Shown here piece by piece: positions 42,497 through 60,867 of a DNA stretch of 64,000 nt. The position numbers and the translations under genes are program-made. Within the stretch, counting starts at the first letter, position 1; every line of letters starts with the position of its first letter. Source of the DNA: Macrothele yani (lineage: Eukaryota; Arthropoda; Arachnida; Araneae; Macrothelidae); NCBI GenBank assembly GCA_039090855.1, contig CM077034.1, positions 225,373,331 to 225,437,330 on the forward strand. The letters are read 5' to 3'. Below the pieces are notes generated by a model. That model made no database searches. It was given only the letters and a program-made list of their open reading frames with translations, and was not told where the DNA came from.

Positions 42497-43703
42497 ATAC
42501 AAATTTTGAAGATGACAATCCGATTTTTGGCGTAAATGTGACAAGGATGGTAAGTCAGGTAATATCCGAAAACTTGAAAATTTTCATCGTCCTGGAGCGG
42601 GACTCGAACCTGCGTCTCCCAGAAAACGCCCAGGTATGCTAACCACTACACCACCCAGAACGACCAAGTTTCAAGTTTTCGATCAATTTGAATATAACCA
42701 TCACAGGATTCGCTAGTCGAAGCAACCGGCATTCATGTTTAGCGAATCTGGAGGTGAAGAATCTTATCCCGTGTTTGCCCGGAGAAGCAGATAAATCATG
42801 AAAGAAATACGGGATTACGCCATATAATACAAATTTGGAAGATGACAATCCGATTTTTGGCGTAAATGTGACAAGGATGGTAAGTCAGATAATGTCCGAA
42901 AACTTGAAAATTTTCATGGTCCTGGAGCGGGACTCGAAGCCGCGTCTCCCAGAAAACGCCCGGGTATGCTAACCACTACACCACCCAGAACGACCAAGTT
43001 TCAAGTTTTCGATCAATTTGAATATAACCATCACAGGATTCGCTAGTTGAAACAACCGGCATTCATGTTTAGCGAATCTGGAGGTTAAGAATCTTATCCC
43101 GTGTTTGCCCGGAGAAGCAGATAAATCATGAAAGAAATACGGGATTACGCCATATAATACAAATTTTGAAGATGACAATCCGATTTTTGGCGTAAATGTG
43201 ACAAGCATGGTAAGTCAGATAATATCCGAAAACTTGGAAATTTCATCGTCCTACAGCGGGACTCTGACACGCATCTCCCAGAAAACGCCTAGGTATGCTA
43301 ACCACTACACCACCCAGAACGACCAAGTTTCAAGTTTCCGATCAATTTGAATATAACCATCACAGGATTCGCTAGTTGAAACAACCGGCATTCATGTTTA
43401 GCGAATCTGGAGGTTAAGAATCTTATCCCGTGTTTGCCCGGAGAAGCAGATAAATCATGAAAGAAATACGGGATTACGCCATATAATACAAATTTGGAAG
43501 ATGACAATCCGATTTTTGGCGTAAATGTGACAAGGATGGTAAGTCAGATAATATCCGAAAACTTGAAAATTTTCATCGTCCTGGAGCGGGACACGAACCC
43601 GCGTCTCCCAGGAAATTTTCGAGTTTTCGGATATTATCTGACTTACCATCCTTGACACATTTACGCCAGAAATCGGATTGTCATCTTCAAAACTTGTATT
43701 ATA
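42497..43703 (-). mobile_element. Tandem array of a third tRNA-derived SINE (330-bp unit) with foldback end
   Basis: On the minus strand, tRNA-like heads lie at about 42590-42660, 42920-42990, 43248-43319 and partially 43580-43610. Reading on the minus strand the A box is TGGTGTAGTGGTTAGCATA and the B box GGTTCGAGTCCCGC, each missing or mutated in some copies (the third head has GACTCTGACACGC in the plus-strand reading). The unit is 329-330 bp. 43611-43703 is an inverted copy of 43489-43581, making a hairpin around the last head. Confidence 0.8.
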
Positions 43704-43717
43704 ACAAATGCTGAAAT

Positions 43718-43909
43718 TTGTTTTGATTTTTTGGGCACCCTGAGGTTTATATTTTGATTTTACCAGGGTTTGGAATGATTTCTCATATAATTAGTTCACC
43801 AGTAGGAAAGCGGGAGCCATTTGGAACTTTAGGGATGATTTATGCGATAGCTGGAATTGGGGGGATAGGATTTGTAGTGTGAGCTCATCATATGTTTTCA
43901 GTAGGAATA
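43718..43909 (+). pseudogene. cox1: Nuclear mitochondrial insert: cox1 fragment, part 1
   Basis: Under the invertebrate mitochondrial code (TGA=Trp, ATA=Met) 43721-43909 reads [20 protein letters not shown], then [15 protein letters not shown] and FVVWAHHMFSVGM, 63 codons of cytochrome c oxidase subunit I in frame. In the nuclear code TGA stops occur at 43724 and 43880. The frame stops at the foldback element at 43910 and resumes at 49794 with exactly the next codons, DVDTRAYF. Confidence 0.95.
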
Positions 43910-50445
<6,536 letters not shown>

Positions 50446-50913
50446 TTGCCAGTGTGAGGTTCTTTATATTTCCAAAATGCAGCGTCTCCTGTAATAGAAC
50501 AATTAATTTTTTTTCATGATCATACAATGATTGTTTTAGTATTAATTACTATTTTAGTAGGGTATGTTTTAACAAGTTCTTTATTGACTTTTAGATTTCA
50601 TCGAAGAGTAATGGAAGGACAAGAGTTGGAGAGTGTGTGGACCGTTCTTCCAGCAGTGTTTTTATTAGTGATTGCTTTACCTTCGTTGAAGTTACTTTAT
50701 TTGATAGAGGAGTTGGACGACCCCGATTTAACGGTAAAAACGACTGGGCGACAGTGGTATTGGGTTTATGAATATGCGGATTTGGGGGGAAAGATATATG
50801 AGTCTTTTATTAAACCTGGAGGGGAAGAAGATTTTGCTCACTTATTAGAAGTGGATAATGTTTTGAGAGTTCCAGTAGCTAGAGGAATGCGAGTTGTAGT
50901 TACTAGAGGGGAA
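50446..50913 (+). pseudogene. cox2: Nuclear mitochondrial insert: cox2 5' part
   Basis: Begins with TTG directly after the cox1 TAA, no spacer: LPVWGSLYFQNAASPVMEQL, FFHDHTM, LESVWTVLPAVFLLVIALPS, GRQWYWVYEYAD and VLSVPVASGMSVVVTSG. This is about 156 of ~225 residues; the copper-binding C-terminal part is absent, cut at about 50913 where unrelated nuclear sequence starts. The cox1-cox2 junction without trnL2 is the ancestral arthropod order. Confidence 0.93.
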
Positions 50914-51075
50914 CAATTTGCAAAAAATTCCATCAGACAATGTTCCAAAGCCGCCATTTTTATTTATTTATTTTTTTTTGCTTTGTTTTCGTACTTTTCT
51001 AGGTATACGGACCTTAAGGCCTATCAGCATGCCAATTTTCAGATCTGTAGGCCATTTAAAAGTGGTCGAACAATT

Positions 51076-51406
51076 CACGGACAAACACACTAGCCATTTT
51101 CTCTCTTCGCGTTTTATATACGAGGCGAAAGCCTATGTTTACATAGGTATTCACGTATGCCAGCGGAAAACGGCGAACTTTAAAAGCGTTGCTACATCAT
51201 TACAATAGCCTGTCCTTTCACCCAATAACTGCGTCACCATGACAGCAGACCACGGGACCAGAACTTTCCTGTGTGGTTAACGTTGAAGCTTACACTTGAA
51301 GGCAGAGTAGGTCGCTCGTTTCTTTCTTTGCATATTTAAAAAATGCTTAAAAATCAGAAAATGACTTTTTCTTAAAAAAAAAAAAATTGTAAAAGAGGGA
51401 TGATAG
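51076..51406. other. Unique sequence, nothing recognised
   Basis: Between the NUMT flank and the Tc1 copy. No coding or repeat evidence beyond a poly-A run near 51375. Confidence 0.4.
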
Positions 51407-51408
51407 TA

Positions 51409-52902
51409 CACTGCTGGACAATTGCTAAGGACGGATCATAAACGGCTATATAGCGCATAAAAAAGTAAGTGTGGTTGGATGCCAAGTGAAATAAAATAAT
51501 GTCAGAATGCCAGGACATTATGTGCTCTGAAATCCAGAAGGCTTTGGAACGTGTTCAAGGGACAAACAGGCCATTTTGTGCAGAATACGTGAACGTGAAA
51601 AAAATGCAATTACCGTCCGTAGGCGTTCCGGCGTAAGATGTCAATACGGGATATGGCCACCATGGAGGGTGATGCAAGATTCCACACGTCGTGTCATGCT
51701 TTGCACAACATTATCAAGCAGCTGTTGGGAAAATTTATCCCATTCCTCTGTCAGTGCACGGATGAGGGTGTCCTTGTTTATTGAAGGGCATTGGCGACCA
51801 GCAAGACTCCTCCCCAAAGCATCCCACACATTTTCAATGGGATTCAGATCTGGAGAACGTGCTGGCCATACGAGGCGTTGAATATCCTCGCTCTCAAGAC
51901 ACTCCTGGACAGCGACTGTTCGATGACATGTTGCGTTGTCGTCCATGAAAATGAATCTATCACCGACAGCACCACGGAACATGCGAACATGAGGTAGCAG
52001 AACATCATTAATGTATCGTTGGCCAGTCATAGTCCCAGTTGGAAGCACATAGAGGGACGTACGGCCATTGATCATGATGCCAGCCCATACCATGACACTA
52101 CATGTCGGATATCCTGTATGTTTGCTGGACAATATGCAGTACCACTATCACGCCAGATCAGTTGTCGTCGACAATCAGACGATAGACTGTATCTACTCTC
52201 ATCTGAGAAGAGGACAGCAGACCAGTCGTTATCAGTCCAATTGCGATGTTGATGGCACCATTGCAAACGGGCGGTACGGTGACGTCTGGACAATGGGATG
52301 CACACAACAGGACGGCGGGCGTATAGTCCTCCTTCATGCAAACGTCTGGCGACAGTTTTTCGGGAGATCCACTTGCCAGTAGCAGCCATAAACTGATTTG
52401 CTACCTCACTAGCTGTGCTGCGCCGGTGTCTTTTTGTTGATAGCGCTATGTACCGATCTTCTGCAGGTGTCGTACTGTGAACCCCCGTGACGTTTGCTAC
52501 ACTCTCCATTTGTTTGAAATGATTTCCAAAGCCTTGAAACAACACTGTGGCTGACGTCGAACTGCCTGGCAACATCTGTTATTTTTCGCCCTTCTTCAAT
52601 CTTGCCAATAATACGGCCACGCGTAAAATCATCTAGGTGATGTCGGGAAGACATACTGAAAATTGCAAGTTCGTCAATTGATTCTTTCCCTTTCAACTTT
52701 GCGTTTGAACAACAACGGTCAATACGCGTCAAATCCTTTATATCTCTTATCAGCGCTATGACGTCACGAACAAGTTCGGCAATCCAAAATTTGCATACGC
52801 ACAACATCCCGCACTTATGCTAATTTCCACATTTTCCTGCCTTCCATTTTATGGTTGCTATCGTTGCTATTGTCATCTGTCCTTAGCAATTGTCTGGCAG
52901 TG
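51409..52902 (-). mobile_element. Tc1-like transposon (same family as 27268-28801), minus strand
   Basis: TIRs CACTGCTGGACAATTGCTAA (51409) and CACTGCCAGACAATTGCTAA (inward from 52902), TA on both sides (51407-51408 and 52903-52904). 1494 bp, about 40 bp shorter than its relative. Confidence 0.93.
51641..52652 (-). pseudogene. Tc1-family transposase, frameshifted
   Basis: Starts at about 52652 (MSSRHHLDDFTRGRIIGKIE). Frames 52652-52409, 52575-52072 and 52132-51641 cover the whole protein. The breaks are a short deletion near 52480, where the sister has HGGGRVRSTT, and another near 52110, where the sister has NIQERDRYPT. The catalytic residues read FSDESRYSL, FMDDNATCH and SPDLNPIENVW, so all three DD34E acidic residues are present. 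It is the mirror of the 27528 copy, with intact active site but broken frame. Confidence 0.9.
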
Positions 52903-52904
52903 TA

Positions 52905-53589
52905 TAAGTTTATGCTGTAAAAATTGCAGTGCATTATGATTTATAGTTTGCCATATATACGTTTCTAAAATGCATCTCATTGCAAAAAAGAAAATTTTGT
53001 GACATTTAAAAATTTAATTTCTCGTAAACTAAATCAAGTTTCAAAAAAAGGGCGACACGGGGTGGGGGGGGGCAAAAAATTCAGCTATGGCCCTAATGCT
53101 TACAAAGTTTTATGGTTCTCTTGCTGTTAGTGTGCCCGAAACGTGAACTGATAGCACTTTTTTGCTTACCTTAACTTTGAAGTACAATTGCTCTTGAAGT
53201 ATCGTTAGAATTGAGAAGCGGTTTATTTCAGCATGTTCTCCAAACAATGTAAATTTCATACTTTTGTGTTCAATACTTTTTGCGCTGTGAGCTAGAAAAG
53301 CGTGCGTGCAATGATATTTCTTAAACAACAACGGCGACGGCAGCAGCAGTTACTTTTGTTTAGAATAGAGAGACAGAGAGAACATACACAAAAATAATAA
53401 ATCCGGAATTAGGTATCCCTTCTTCGTTTCCCCCTCTCCTGGATTTGAGAAGAAAAAAAGAATTTTCTCAATTTTTGGGGTCCTATATCTCTGGTGGGGA
53501 AAGATACAAAAATCTGAATTTGTGTGTACATAATCACCTATATGATGGCTATTAACACATGAAAATTGGTTATTGTGTTCACCCTAGTT
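52905..53589. other. Unique sequence, nothing recognised
   Basis: Contains GGGGTGGGGGGGG near 53057, GGCGACGGCAGCAGCAG near 53331 and AGAGAGACAGAGAG near 53367. No coding evidence. Confidence 0.4.
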
Positions 53590-55213
53590 TTTGAGATCAT
53601 CATTGTCAACCATTATCAATCCACTGCTGGACGAAGGTCTCCCCAAGTTTCCTCCACAACGGTCTGTCTTGTGCCAGTCTCCTCCATGTCACTCCCGCAT
53701 ACTTTCGAATTTCATCCACCCATCTCCCATGTGGTCTTCTTCTGGGTCTTTTCCTGTCCCTTGGAATCTAATCTAAAATTTCGGCTGTCCATCGATGGTT
53801 CAAATTGTATCATCATCATCATCATCATTGTCAACCATTATCAATCCACTGCTGGACGAAGGTCTCCACAAGTTTCCTCCACAACGGTCTGTCTTGTGCC
53901 AGTCTCCTCCATGTCACTCCCGCATACTTTCGAATTTCATCCACCCATCTCCCATGTGGTCTTCTTCTGGGTCTTTTCCTGTCCCTTGGAATCCAATCTA
54001 AAATTTCGGCTGTCCATCGATGGTTCAAATTGTATCATCATCATTGTCAACCATTATCAATCCACTGCTGGACAAAGGTCTCCCCAAGTTTCCTCCACAA
54101 CGGTCTGTCTTGTGCCAGTCTCCTCCATGTCACTCCCGCATACTTTCGAATTTCATCTACCCATGTCCCATGTGGTCTTCTTCTGGGTCTTTTCCTGTCC
54201 CTTGGAATCCAATCTAAAATTTCGGCTGTCCATCGATGGTTCAAATTGTATCATCATCATCATCATCATTGTCAACCATTATCAATCCACTGCTGGACGA
54301 AGGTCTTCCCAAGTTTCCTCCACAACGGTCTGTCTTGTGCCAGTCTCCTCCATGTCACTCACGCATACTTTCGAATTTCATCCACCCATCTCATATGTGG
54401 TCTTCTTCTGGGTCTTTTCCTGTCCCGTGGAATCCAATCTAAAATTTCGGCTGTCCATCGATGGTTCAAATTGTATCATCATCGTCATCATTGTCAACCA
54501 TTATCAATCCACTGCTGGACGAAGGTCTCTCCAAGTTTCTTCCACAACGGTCTGTCTTGTGCCAGTCTCCTCCATGTCACTCCCGCATACTTTCCAATTT
54601 CATCCTCCCATCTCCTATGTGGTCTTCTTCTGGGTCTTTTCCTGTCCCTTGGAATCCAATCTAAAATTTCGGCTGACCATCGATGGTTCAAATTGTATCA
54701 TCATCATTGTCAACCATTATCAATCCACTGCTGGACGAAGGTCTCCCCAAGTTTCCTCCACAACGGTCTGTCTTGTGCCAGTCTCCTCCATGTCACTCCC
54801 GCATACTTTCGAATTTCATCCACCCATCTCCCATGTGGTCTTCTTCTGGGTCTTTTCCTGTCCCTTGGAATCCAATCTAAAATTTCGGCTGTGTCTGTCC
54901 TTCTGGCAGTATGTCCAGCCCATTGCCATTTCAGGGATTTAACTCTGATCATGATGTCTTGTCATTTTTCTGATCCACGAGTTCCTCTTCTTATCTCTCC
55001 TGGTTACACCAAGCATGCACCTCTCCATGCTGCTTTGAGTTGTCTGCAGCCTTTGTATGTCTCTTTTAGTTAAGGTCCACGTCTCTGCACCATACGTAAG
55101 CACTGGAAGGATGCATTGATCAAACACTTTTCTTTTAAGACATAATGGCATATTGCTCTTGAAAATTATGCTGTTTCTTCCAAAAGCTCTCCAGGCAAGT
55201 TTTGTACGCCGAT
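53590..55213 (-). pseudogene. RTE-type LINE fragment with tandemly repeated 3' end
   Basis: Minus strand: 55213-54900 gives RT C-terminal sequence (RTKLAWRAFGRNSIIFKSNM, LTKRDIQRLQTTQSSM, RRDKKRNSWIRKMT). The 3'-terminal ~216-225 bp (IPRDRKRPRRRPHGRWVDEI, GVTWRRLAQDRPLWRKLGET, FVQQWIDNG, (ATG)n) is repeated six times across 53590-54890. Unit length varies only through the number of ATG triplets and a (TTTGAACC) joint, so frames remain aligned. The 5' part ends abruptly at 55213, fused to the GIY-YIG array. Confidence 0.88.
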
Positions 55214-58200
55214 TTTTCCTCTTTACTAAGTTTGACTGGTGGGCAATTATTCTTACTGAGTACCAATTTATGGAGTGTCCACTTGCTTGTAAATGTCTGT
55301 CCAGCCCTGTTTTGTTACTAATGTTCCTAATAGCTGCTTGGTGTTCTTTCATTCGAACTTTAATACTTCTCCCTATTTCTCCTATATAGCTGAGTCATTA
55401 ATTGTGGTACTTCTTCTTCTTGCTATTTTGATCCCTTCTTCTAGTTTCCTCTTTACTAAGTTTGACTGGTGAGCAATTATTCTTACTGAGTCCCAATTTA
55501 TGGAGTGTCCACTTGCTTGTATATGTCTGTCTAGCCCTGTTTTGTTACTAATGTTCCTAATAGCTGCTTTGTGTTCTTTCATTCGAACTTTAATACTTCT
55601 CCCTATTTCTCCTATATAGCTGAGTCATTAATTGTGGTACTTCTTCTTCTTGCTATTTCGATCCCTTCTTCTAGTTTCCTTTTTACTAAGTTTGACTGGT
55701 GGGCGATTATTCTTACTGAGTCCCAATTTATGGAGTGTCCACTTGCTTGTATATGTCTGTCTAGCCCTGTTTTGTTACTAATATTCCTAATAGCTGCTTG
55801 GTGTTCTTTCATTCGAACTTTAATACTTCTCCCTATTTCTCCTATATAGCTGAGTCATTAATTGTGGTACTTCTTCTTCTTGCTATTTCGATCCCTTCTT
55901 CTAGTTTCCTTTTTACTAAGTTTGACTGGTGGGCGATTATTCTTACTGAGTCCCAATTTATGGAGTGTCCACTTGCTTGTATATGTCTGTCTAGCCCTGT
56001 TTTGTTACTAATGTTCCTAATAGCTGCTTGGTGTTCTTTCATTCGGACTTTAATACTTCTCCCTGTTTCTCCTATATAGCTGAGTCATTAATTGTGGTAC
56101 TTCTTCTTGCTATTTCGATCCCTTCTTCTAGTTTCCTTTTTACTAAGTTTGACTGGTGGGCGATTATTCTTACTGAGTCCCAATTTATGGAGTGTCCACT
56201 TGCTTGTATATGTCTGTCTAGCCCTGTTTTGTTCCCAATGTTCCTAATAGCTGCTTGGTGTTCTTTCATTCGGACTTTAATACTTCTCCCTATTTCTCCT
56301 ATATAGCTGAGTCATTAATTGTGGTACTTCTTCTTCTTGCTATTTCGATCCCTTCTTCTAGTTTCCTCTTTACTAAGTTTGACTGGTGGGTGATTATATT
56401 TACTGAGTCCCAATTTATGGAGTGTCCACTTGCTTGTATATGTCTGTCTAGCCCTGTTTTGTTACTAATGTTCCTAATAGCTGCTTGGTGTTCTTTCATT
56501 TGGACTTTAATACTTCTCCCTGTTTCTCCTATATAGCTGAGTCATTAATTGTGGTACTTCTTCTTCTTGCTATTTCGATCCCTTCTTCTAGTTTCCTCTT
56601 TACTAAGTTTGACTGGTGGGCGATTATTTTCACTGAGTCCCAATTTATGGAGTGTCCACTTGCTTGTATATGTCTGTCTAGCCCTGTTTTGTTCCCAATG
56701 TTCCTAATAGCTGCTTGGTGTTCTTTCATTCGGACTTTAATACTTCTCCCTGTTTCTCCTATATAGCTGAGTCATTAATTGTGGTACTTCTTCTTCTTGC
56801 TATTTCGATCCCTTCTTCTAGTTTCCTTTTTACTAAGTTTGACTGGTGGGCGATTATTCTTACTGAGTCCCAATTTATGGAGTGTCCACTTGCTTGTATA
56901 TGTCTGTCTAGCCCTGTTTTGTTACTAATGTTCCTAATAGCTGCTTGGTGTTCTTTCATTCGGACTTTAATACTTCTCCCTGTTTCTCCTATATAGCTGA
57001 GTCATTAATTGTGGTACTTCTTCTTCTTGCTATTTCGATCCCTTCTTCTAGTTTCCTCTTTACTAAGTTTGACTGGTGGGCGATTATTTTCACCGAGTCC
57101 CAATTTATGGAGTGTCCACTTGCTTGTATATGTCTGTCTAGCCCTGTTTTGTTCCCAACGTTCCTAATAGCTGCTTGGTGTTCTTTCATTCGGACCTTAA
57201 TACTTCTCCCTGTTTCTCCTATATAGCTGAGTCATTAATTGTGGTACTTCTTCTTCTTGCTATTTCGATCCCTTCTTCTAGTTTCCTCTTTACTAAGTTT
57301 GACTGGTGGGCGATTATTCTTACTGAGTCCCAATTTATGGAGTGTCCACTTGCTTGTATATGTCTGTCTAGCCCTGTTTTGTTCCCAACGTTCCTAATAG
57401 CTGCTTGGTGTTCTTTCATTCGGACCTTAATACTTCTCCCTGTTTCTCCTATATAGCTGAGTCATTAATTGTGGTACTTCTTCTTCTTGCTATTTCGATC
57501 CCTTCTTCTAGTTTCCTCTTTACTAAGTTTGACTGGTGGGCGATTATTCTTACTGAGTCCCAATTTATGGAGTGTCCACTTGCTTGTATATGTCTGTCTA
57601 GCCCTGTTTTGTTCCCAACGTTCCTAATAGCTGCTTGGTGTTCTTTCATTCGGACCTTAATACTTCTCCCTGTTTCTCCTATATAGCGGAGTCATTAATT
57701 GTGGTACTTCTTCTTCTTGCTATTTCGATCCCTTCTTCTAGTTTCCTCTTTACTAAGTTTGACTGGTGGGTGATTATATTTACTGAGTCCCAATTTATGG
57801 AGTGTCCACTTGCTTGTATATGTCTGTCTAGCCCTGTTTTGTTCCCAACGTTCCTAATAGCTGCTTGGTGTTCTTTCATTCGGACCTTAATACTTCTCCC
57901 TGTTTCTCCTATATAGCGGAGTCATTAATTGTGGTACTTCTTCTTCTTGCTATTTCGATCCCTTCTTCTAGTTTCCTCTTTACTAAGTTTGACTGGTGGG
58001 CGATTATTTTCACTGAGTCCCAATTTTATGGAGTGTCCACTTGCTTGTATATGTCTGTCTAGCCCTGTTTTGTTCCCAATGTTCCTAATAGCTGCTTGGT
58101 GTTCTTTCATTCGGACTTTAATACTTCTCCCTGTTTCTCCTATATAGCGGAGTCATTAATTGTGGTACTTCTTCTTCTTGCTATTTCGATCCCTTCTTCT

Positions 58201-58606
58201 AGTTTCCTCTTTACTAAGTTTGACTGGTGGGTGATTATATTTACTGAGTCCCAATTTATGGAGTGTCCACTTGCTTGTATATGTCTGTCTAGCCCTGTTT
58301 TGTTACTAATGTTCCTAATAGCTGCTTGGTGTTCTTTCATTCGGACTTTAATACTTCTCCCTGTTTCTCCTATATAGCGGAGTCATTAATTGTGGTACTT
58401 CTTCTTCTTGCTATTTCGATCCCTTCTTCTTGTTTCCTCTTTACTAAGTTTGACTGGTGGGTGATTATATTTACTGAGTCCCAATTTATGGAGTGTCCAC
58501 TTGCTTGTATATGTCTGTCTAGCCCTGTTTTGTTCCCAACGTTCCTAATAGCTGCTTGGTGTTCTTTCATTCGGACCTTAATACTTCTCCCTGTTTCTCC
58601 TATATA
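55214..58606 (-). repeat. ~15-copy, 230-bp tandem array of a Penelope-type GIY-YIG endonuclease segment
   Basis: On the minus strand every unit encodes YIGEIGRSIKVRMKEHQAAI, then RNISNKTGLDRHIQASGHSI, NWDSVRIIAHQSNLVKRKLE and a short tail ending in a frame change, because 230 is not divisible by three. YIGE-x-GRSIKVR-x-KEH is the core of the GIY-YIG nuclease of Penelope-like elements, with the catalytic Arg. Variants ISNK (TTACTAATG) and VGNK (TTCCCAACG) alternate in patches. No RT or element ends flank the array. It encodes no complete nuclease. Confidence 0.92.
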
Positions 58607-58610
58607 GCTA

Positions 58611-58905
58611 GGCTTTAGTTCAAAAATTTGACAACCAACTTTTTTGAATAATAACCTCTATAAGACCCGTAAAAAGGTTAATTCCACAGTAAAATATAAT
58701 ATTACAGTTTCTTGAATATTTTTTTTTTTTTTTGCAGAGTTGTTCCTTTATTTGAGCTGCCATATCTAAATAACTAGGCTGAGAACAAGACCCAAATTTA
58801 TGACAGATTTTTCTTGGAGTATTTTATGGCTAACTGTTATTTTTTTTTCATTTGTGTGCATTTAATAAAAAATACAACATTCTACTGAGATACCATTTAA
58901 ACAAG
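58611..58905. other. AT-rich sequence, nothing recognised
   Basis: A T-rich tract ending TTTGCAG at 58736 looks like a splice acceptor, but all downstream frames close within a dozen codons. Confidence 0.4.
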
Positions 58906-59149
58906 TATTAGGTGTGCAACTTAATTCTCGGCCACAGGCACGACACGTTGACACCAAATTAAAGCAAATCGAATACGTACCTAATCAGGGAAATAATCTC
59001 CGTCGTGTTTGGATACATTTGAGCCATCGGTCAGGGAGCTGCCGAATGCCACTGCGGAAAACAGAGGGCTGTCTCAAGTTCATAAGTCATCAATACTTGT
59101 GTGCACCTCCTTGACAGAAGTGAAATGCACGTCACTCAGGTGATGTTGC

Positions 59150-60859
59150 AGGGAGCGAAAGAGGTGATAATCCGACGGGGGGAAGTCTGGAGAATATGCC
59201 GGGCGGAACACAATGTCACATCCCAGGTCGGTGATCGTGTTTAAAGTCGTTTTCGCTACGTGAGGACAGCGTTATCCTAAAGCAACATTGCTGACCTTCT
59301 GCTGTTGCCGGTGTGTGGCCTTTTCGCCGCCAGTGTGTCACTCACTTGCATGAGTTGCTGACAATGGCACTTAGCATTGATTGTTTCACCAGGTTTGAGC
59401 AACTCATAGTGTACGACATTGCGCTGATCCCACCATATGCACAGCAACAACTTCCTGGCGTGGATGGCCGACCTGGATAAACCCAAGTGTTGAGCCGTTT
59501 AGAATTATCGTAGAGGATTAGGTTAAACCTCCAATCAATCAATGGATGTTGTGTTTGTCTTACGGCACTGGCTCTCTCCCTTCCCTGGAACCAGTGGCCC
59601 TAAATTAGGGACGGGCGACTGCTTACAGCCCATTGAGTTGCTCACGGTGGTCGTTAAACCTCCAATCGATCAATGGATGTTGTGTTTGTCTTACGGCACT
59701 GGCTCTCTCCCTTCCCTGGAACCAGTGACCCTAAATTAGGGACGGGCGACTGCTTACAGCCCATTGAGTTGCTCACGGTGGTCGTTAAACCTCCAATCAA
59801 TCAATGGATGTTGTGTTTGTCTTACGGCACTGGCTCTCTCCCTTCCCTGGAACCAGTGACCCTAAATTAGGGACGGGCGACTGCTTAGAGCCCATTGAGT
59901 TGCTCACGGTGGTCGTTAAACCTCCAATCAATCAATGGATGTTGTGTTTGTCTTACGGCACTGGCTCTCTCCCTTCCCTGGAACCAGTGACCCTAAATTA
60001 GGGACGGGCGACTGCTTAGAGCCCATTGAGTTGCTCACGGTGGTCGTTAAACCTCCAATCAATCAATGGATGTTGTGTTTGTCTTACGGCACTGGCTCTC
60101 TCCCTTCCCTGGAACCCGTGGCCCTAAATTAGGGACGGGCGACTGCTTATAGCCCATTGAGTTGCTCACGGTGGTTGGTCGTTAAACCTCCAATCAAAGA
60201 AAGAAAGGAGTGAAAGAGGTGATATTCCGATGGGGTGAAGTCTGGAAAATACGTCGGGTGGGACAAAATCTCCCATCCCAGGTCGGTGATGGTGTTTAAA
60301 GTCATTTTCGCGGTGTGAGGACGCACGTTATCCTTCTGCCCTAGCCAGTGTGTAAGGCCTTTTCGCCTCCATTGCATCACTCACACGAATGAGTTGCTCA
60401 CAATAACGCTCAGCATTGACCGTTTCACCAGATTTAAGCAACTCATAGTGTAGAACACCGCGCTCATCCCACCATATGCACAACAACTTCCTGACATAGA
60501 TATTCGGTTTGGCGGTACTGGTGGTAGGCTGACCTGGATAAACCCACGATTTGCGCCACTTAGGATTATCGTAGAGGATTCACTTCTCATCACAGGTCAA
60601 AATCTTGTGGAGGAAATCCTTCTTCTTGAATCTGGAGAGCAAGGACCTCAACATCGTAGCGCCTAGACTTGTTTTCAGCTGTGAGTTGATGGAGCACCCA
60701 ACGACCCTCCTTGTGAATCCATCCGAGCTTGGGCAGGCGCTTTGCAATGGCTTGCCGTGTTACTCCGAGTTTTTGGGCGAGCTCTGACTGTGTGCGACAG
60801 GGATCCGCATCCAACAGTTGTTCCTGTTCCTCATCGTCAACTTTTTGTGGCTGTCCCAC
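59150..60859 (-). pseudogene. mariner transposase remnants
   Basis: Minus strand from 60859: MGQPQKVDDEEQEQLLDADP, CRTQSELAQKLGVTRQAIAK (second helix-turn-helix), WIHKEGRWVLHQLTAENKSR. Then, after frameshifts, KDNVRPHTAKMTLNTITDLG (second Asp) and FPDFTPSEYHLFHSF (60380-60205), where it breaks into SINE tail. The left remnant 59518-59150 repeats the middle part. The first ~70 residues are not recognisable; that place holds the 75-bp array. Confidence 0.8.
59520..60196 (+). repeat. Five-copy 131-bp array of SINE body/tail inside mariner
   Basis: Units ATGGATGTTGTGTTTGTCTT...GGTCGTTAAACCTCCAATCA repeat every 131 bp (starts 59542, 59673, 59804, 59935, 60066). No tRNA-like head is present. The units are the same family as at 3931 and 34306-35472. 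Confidence 0.92.
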
Positions 60860-60867
60860 ATCATCAA

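Noticed and set aside
53566..54942. 458-codon plus-strand open frame (and 53805-55073, 422 codons)
   Set aside because: Antisense to the RTE tail array; it stays open only because units differ by multiples of three. The real coding sense is minus.
58700..58760. Exon after the TTTTTTTTTTTGCAG at about 58736
   Set aside because: All frames close within a few codons and no donor follows.
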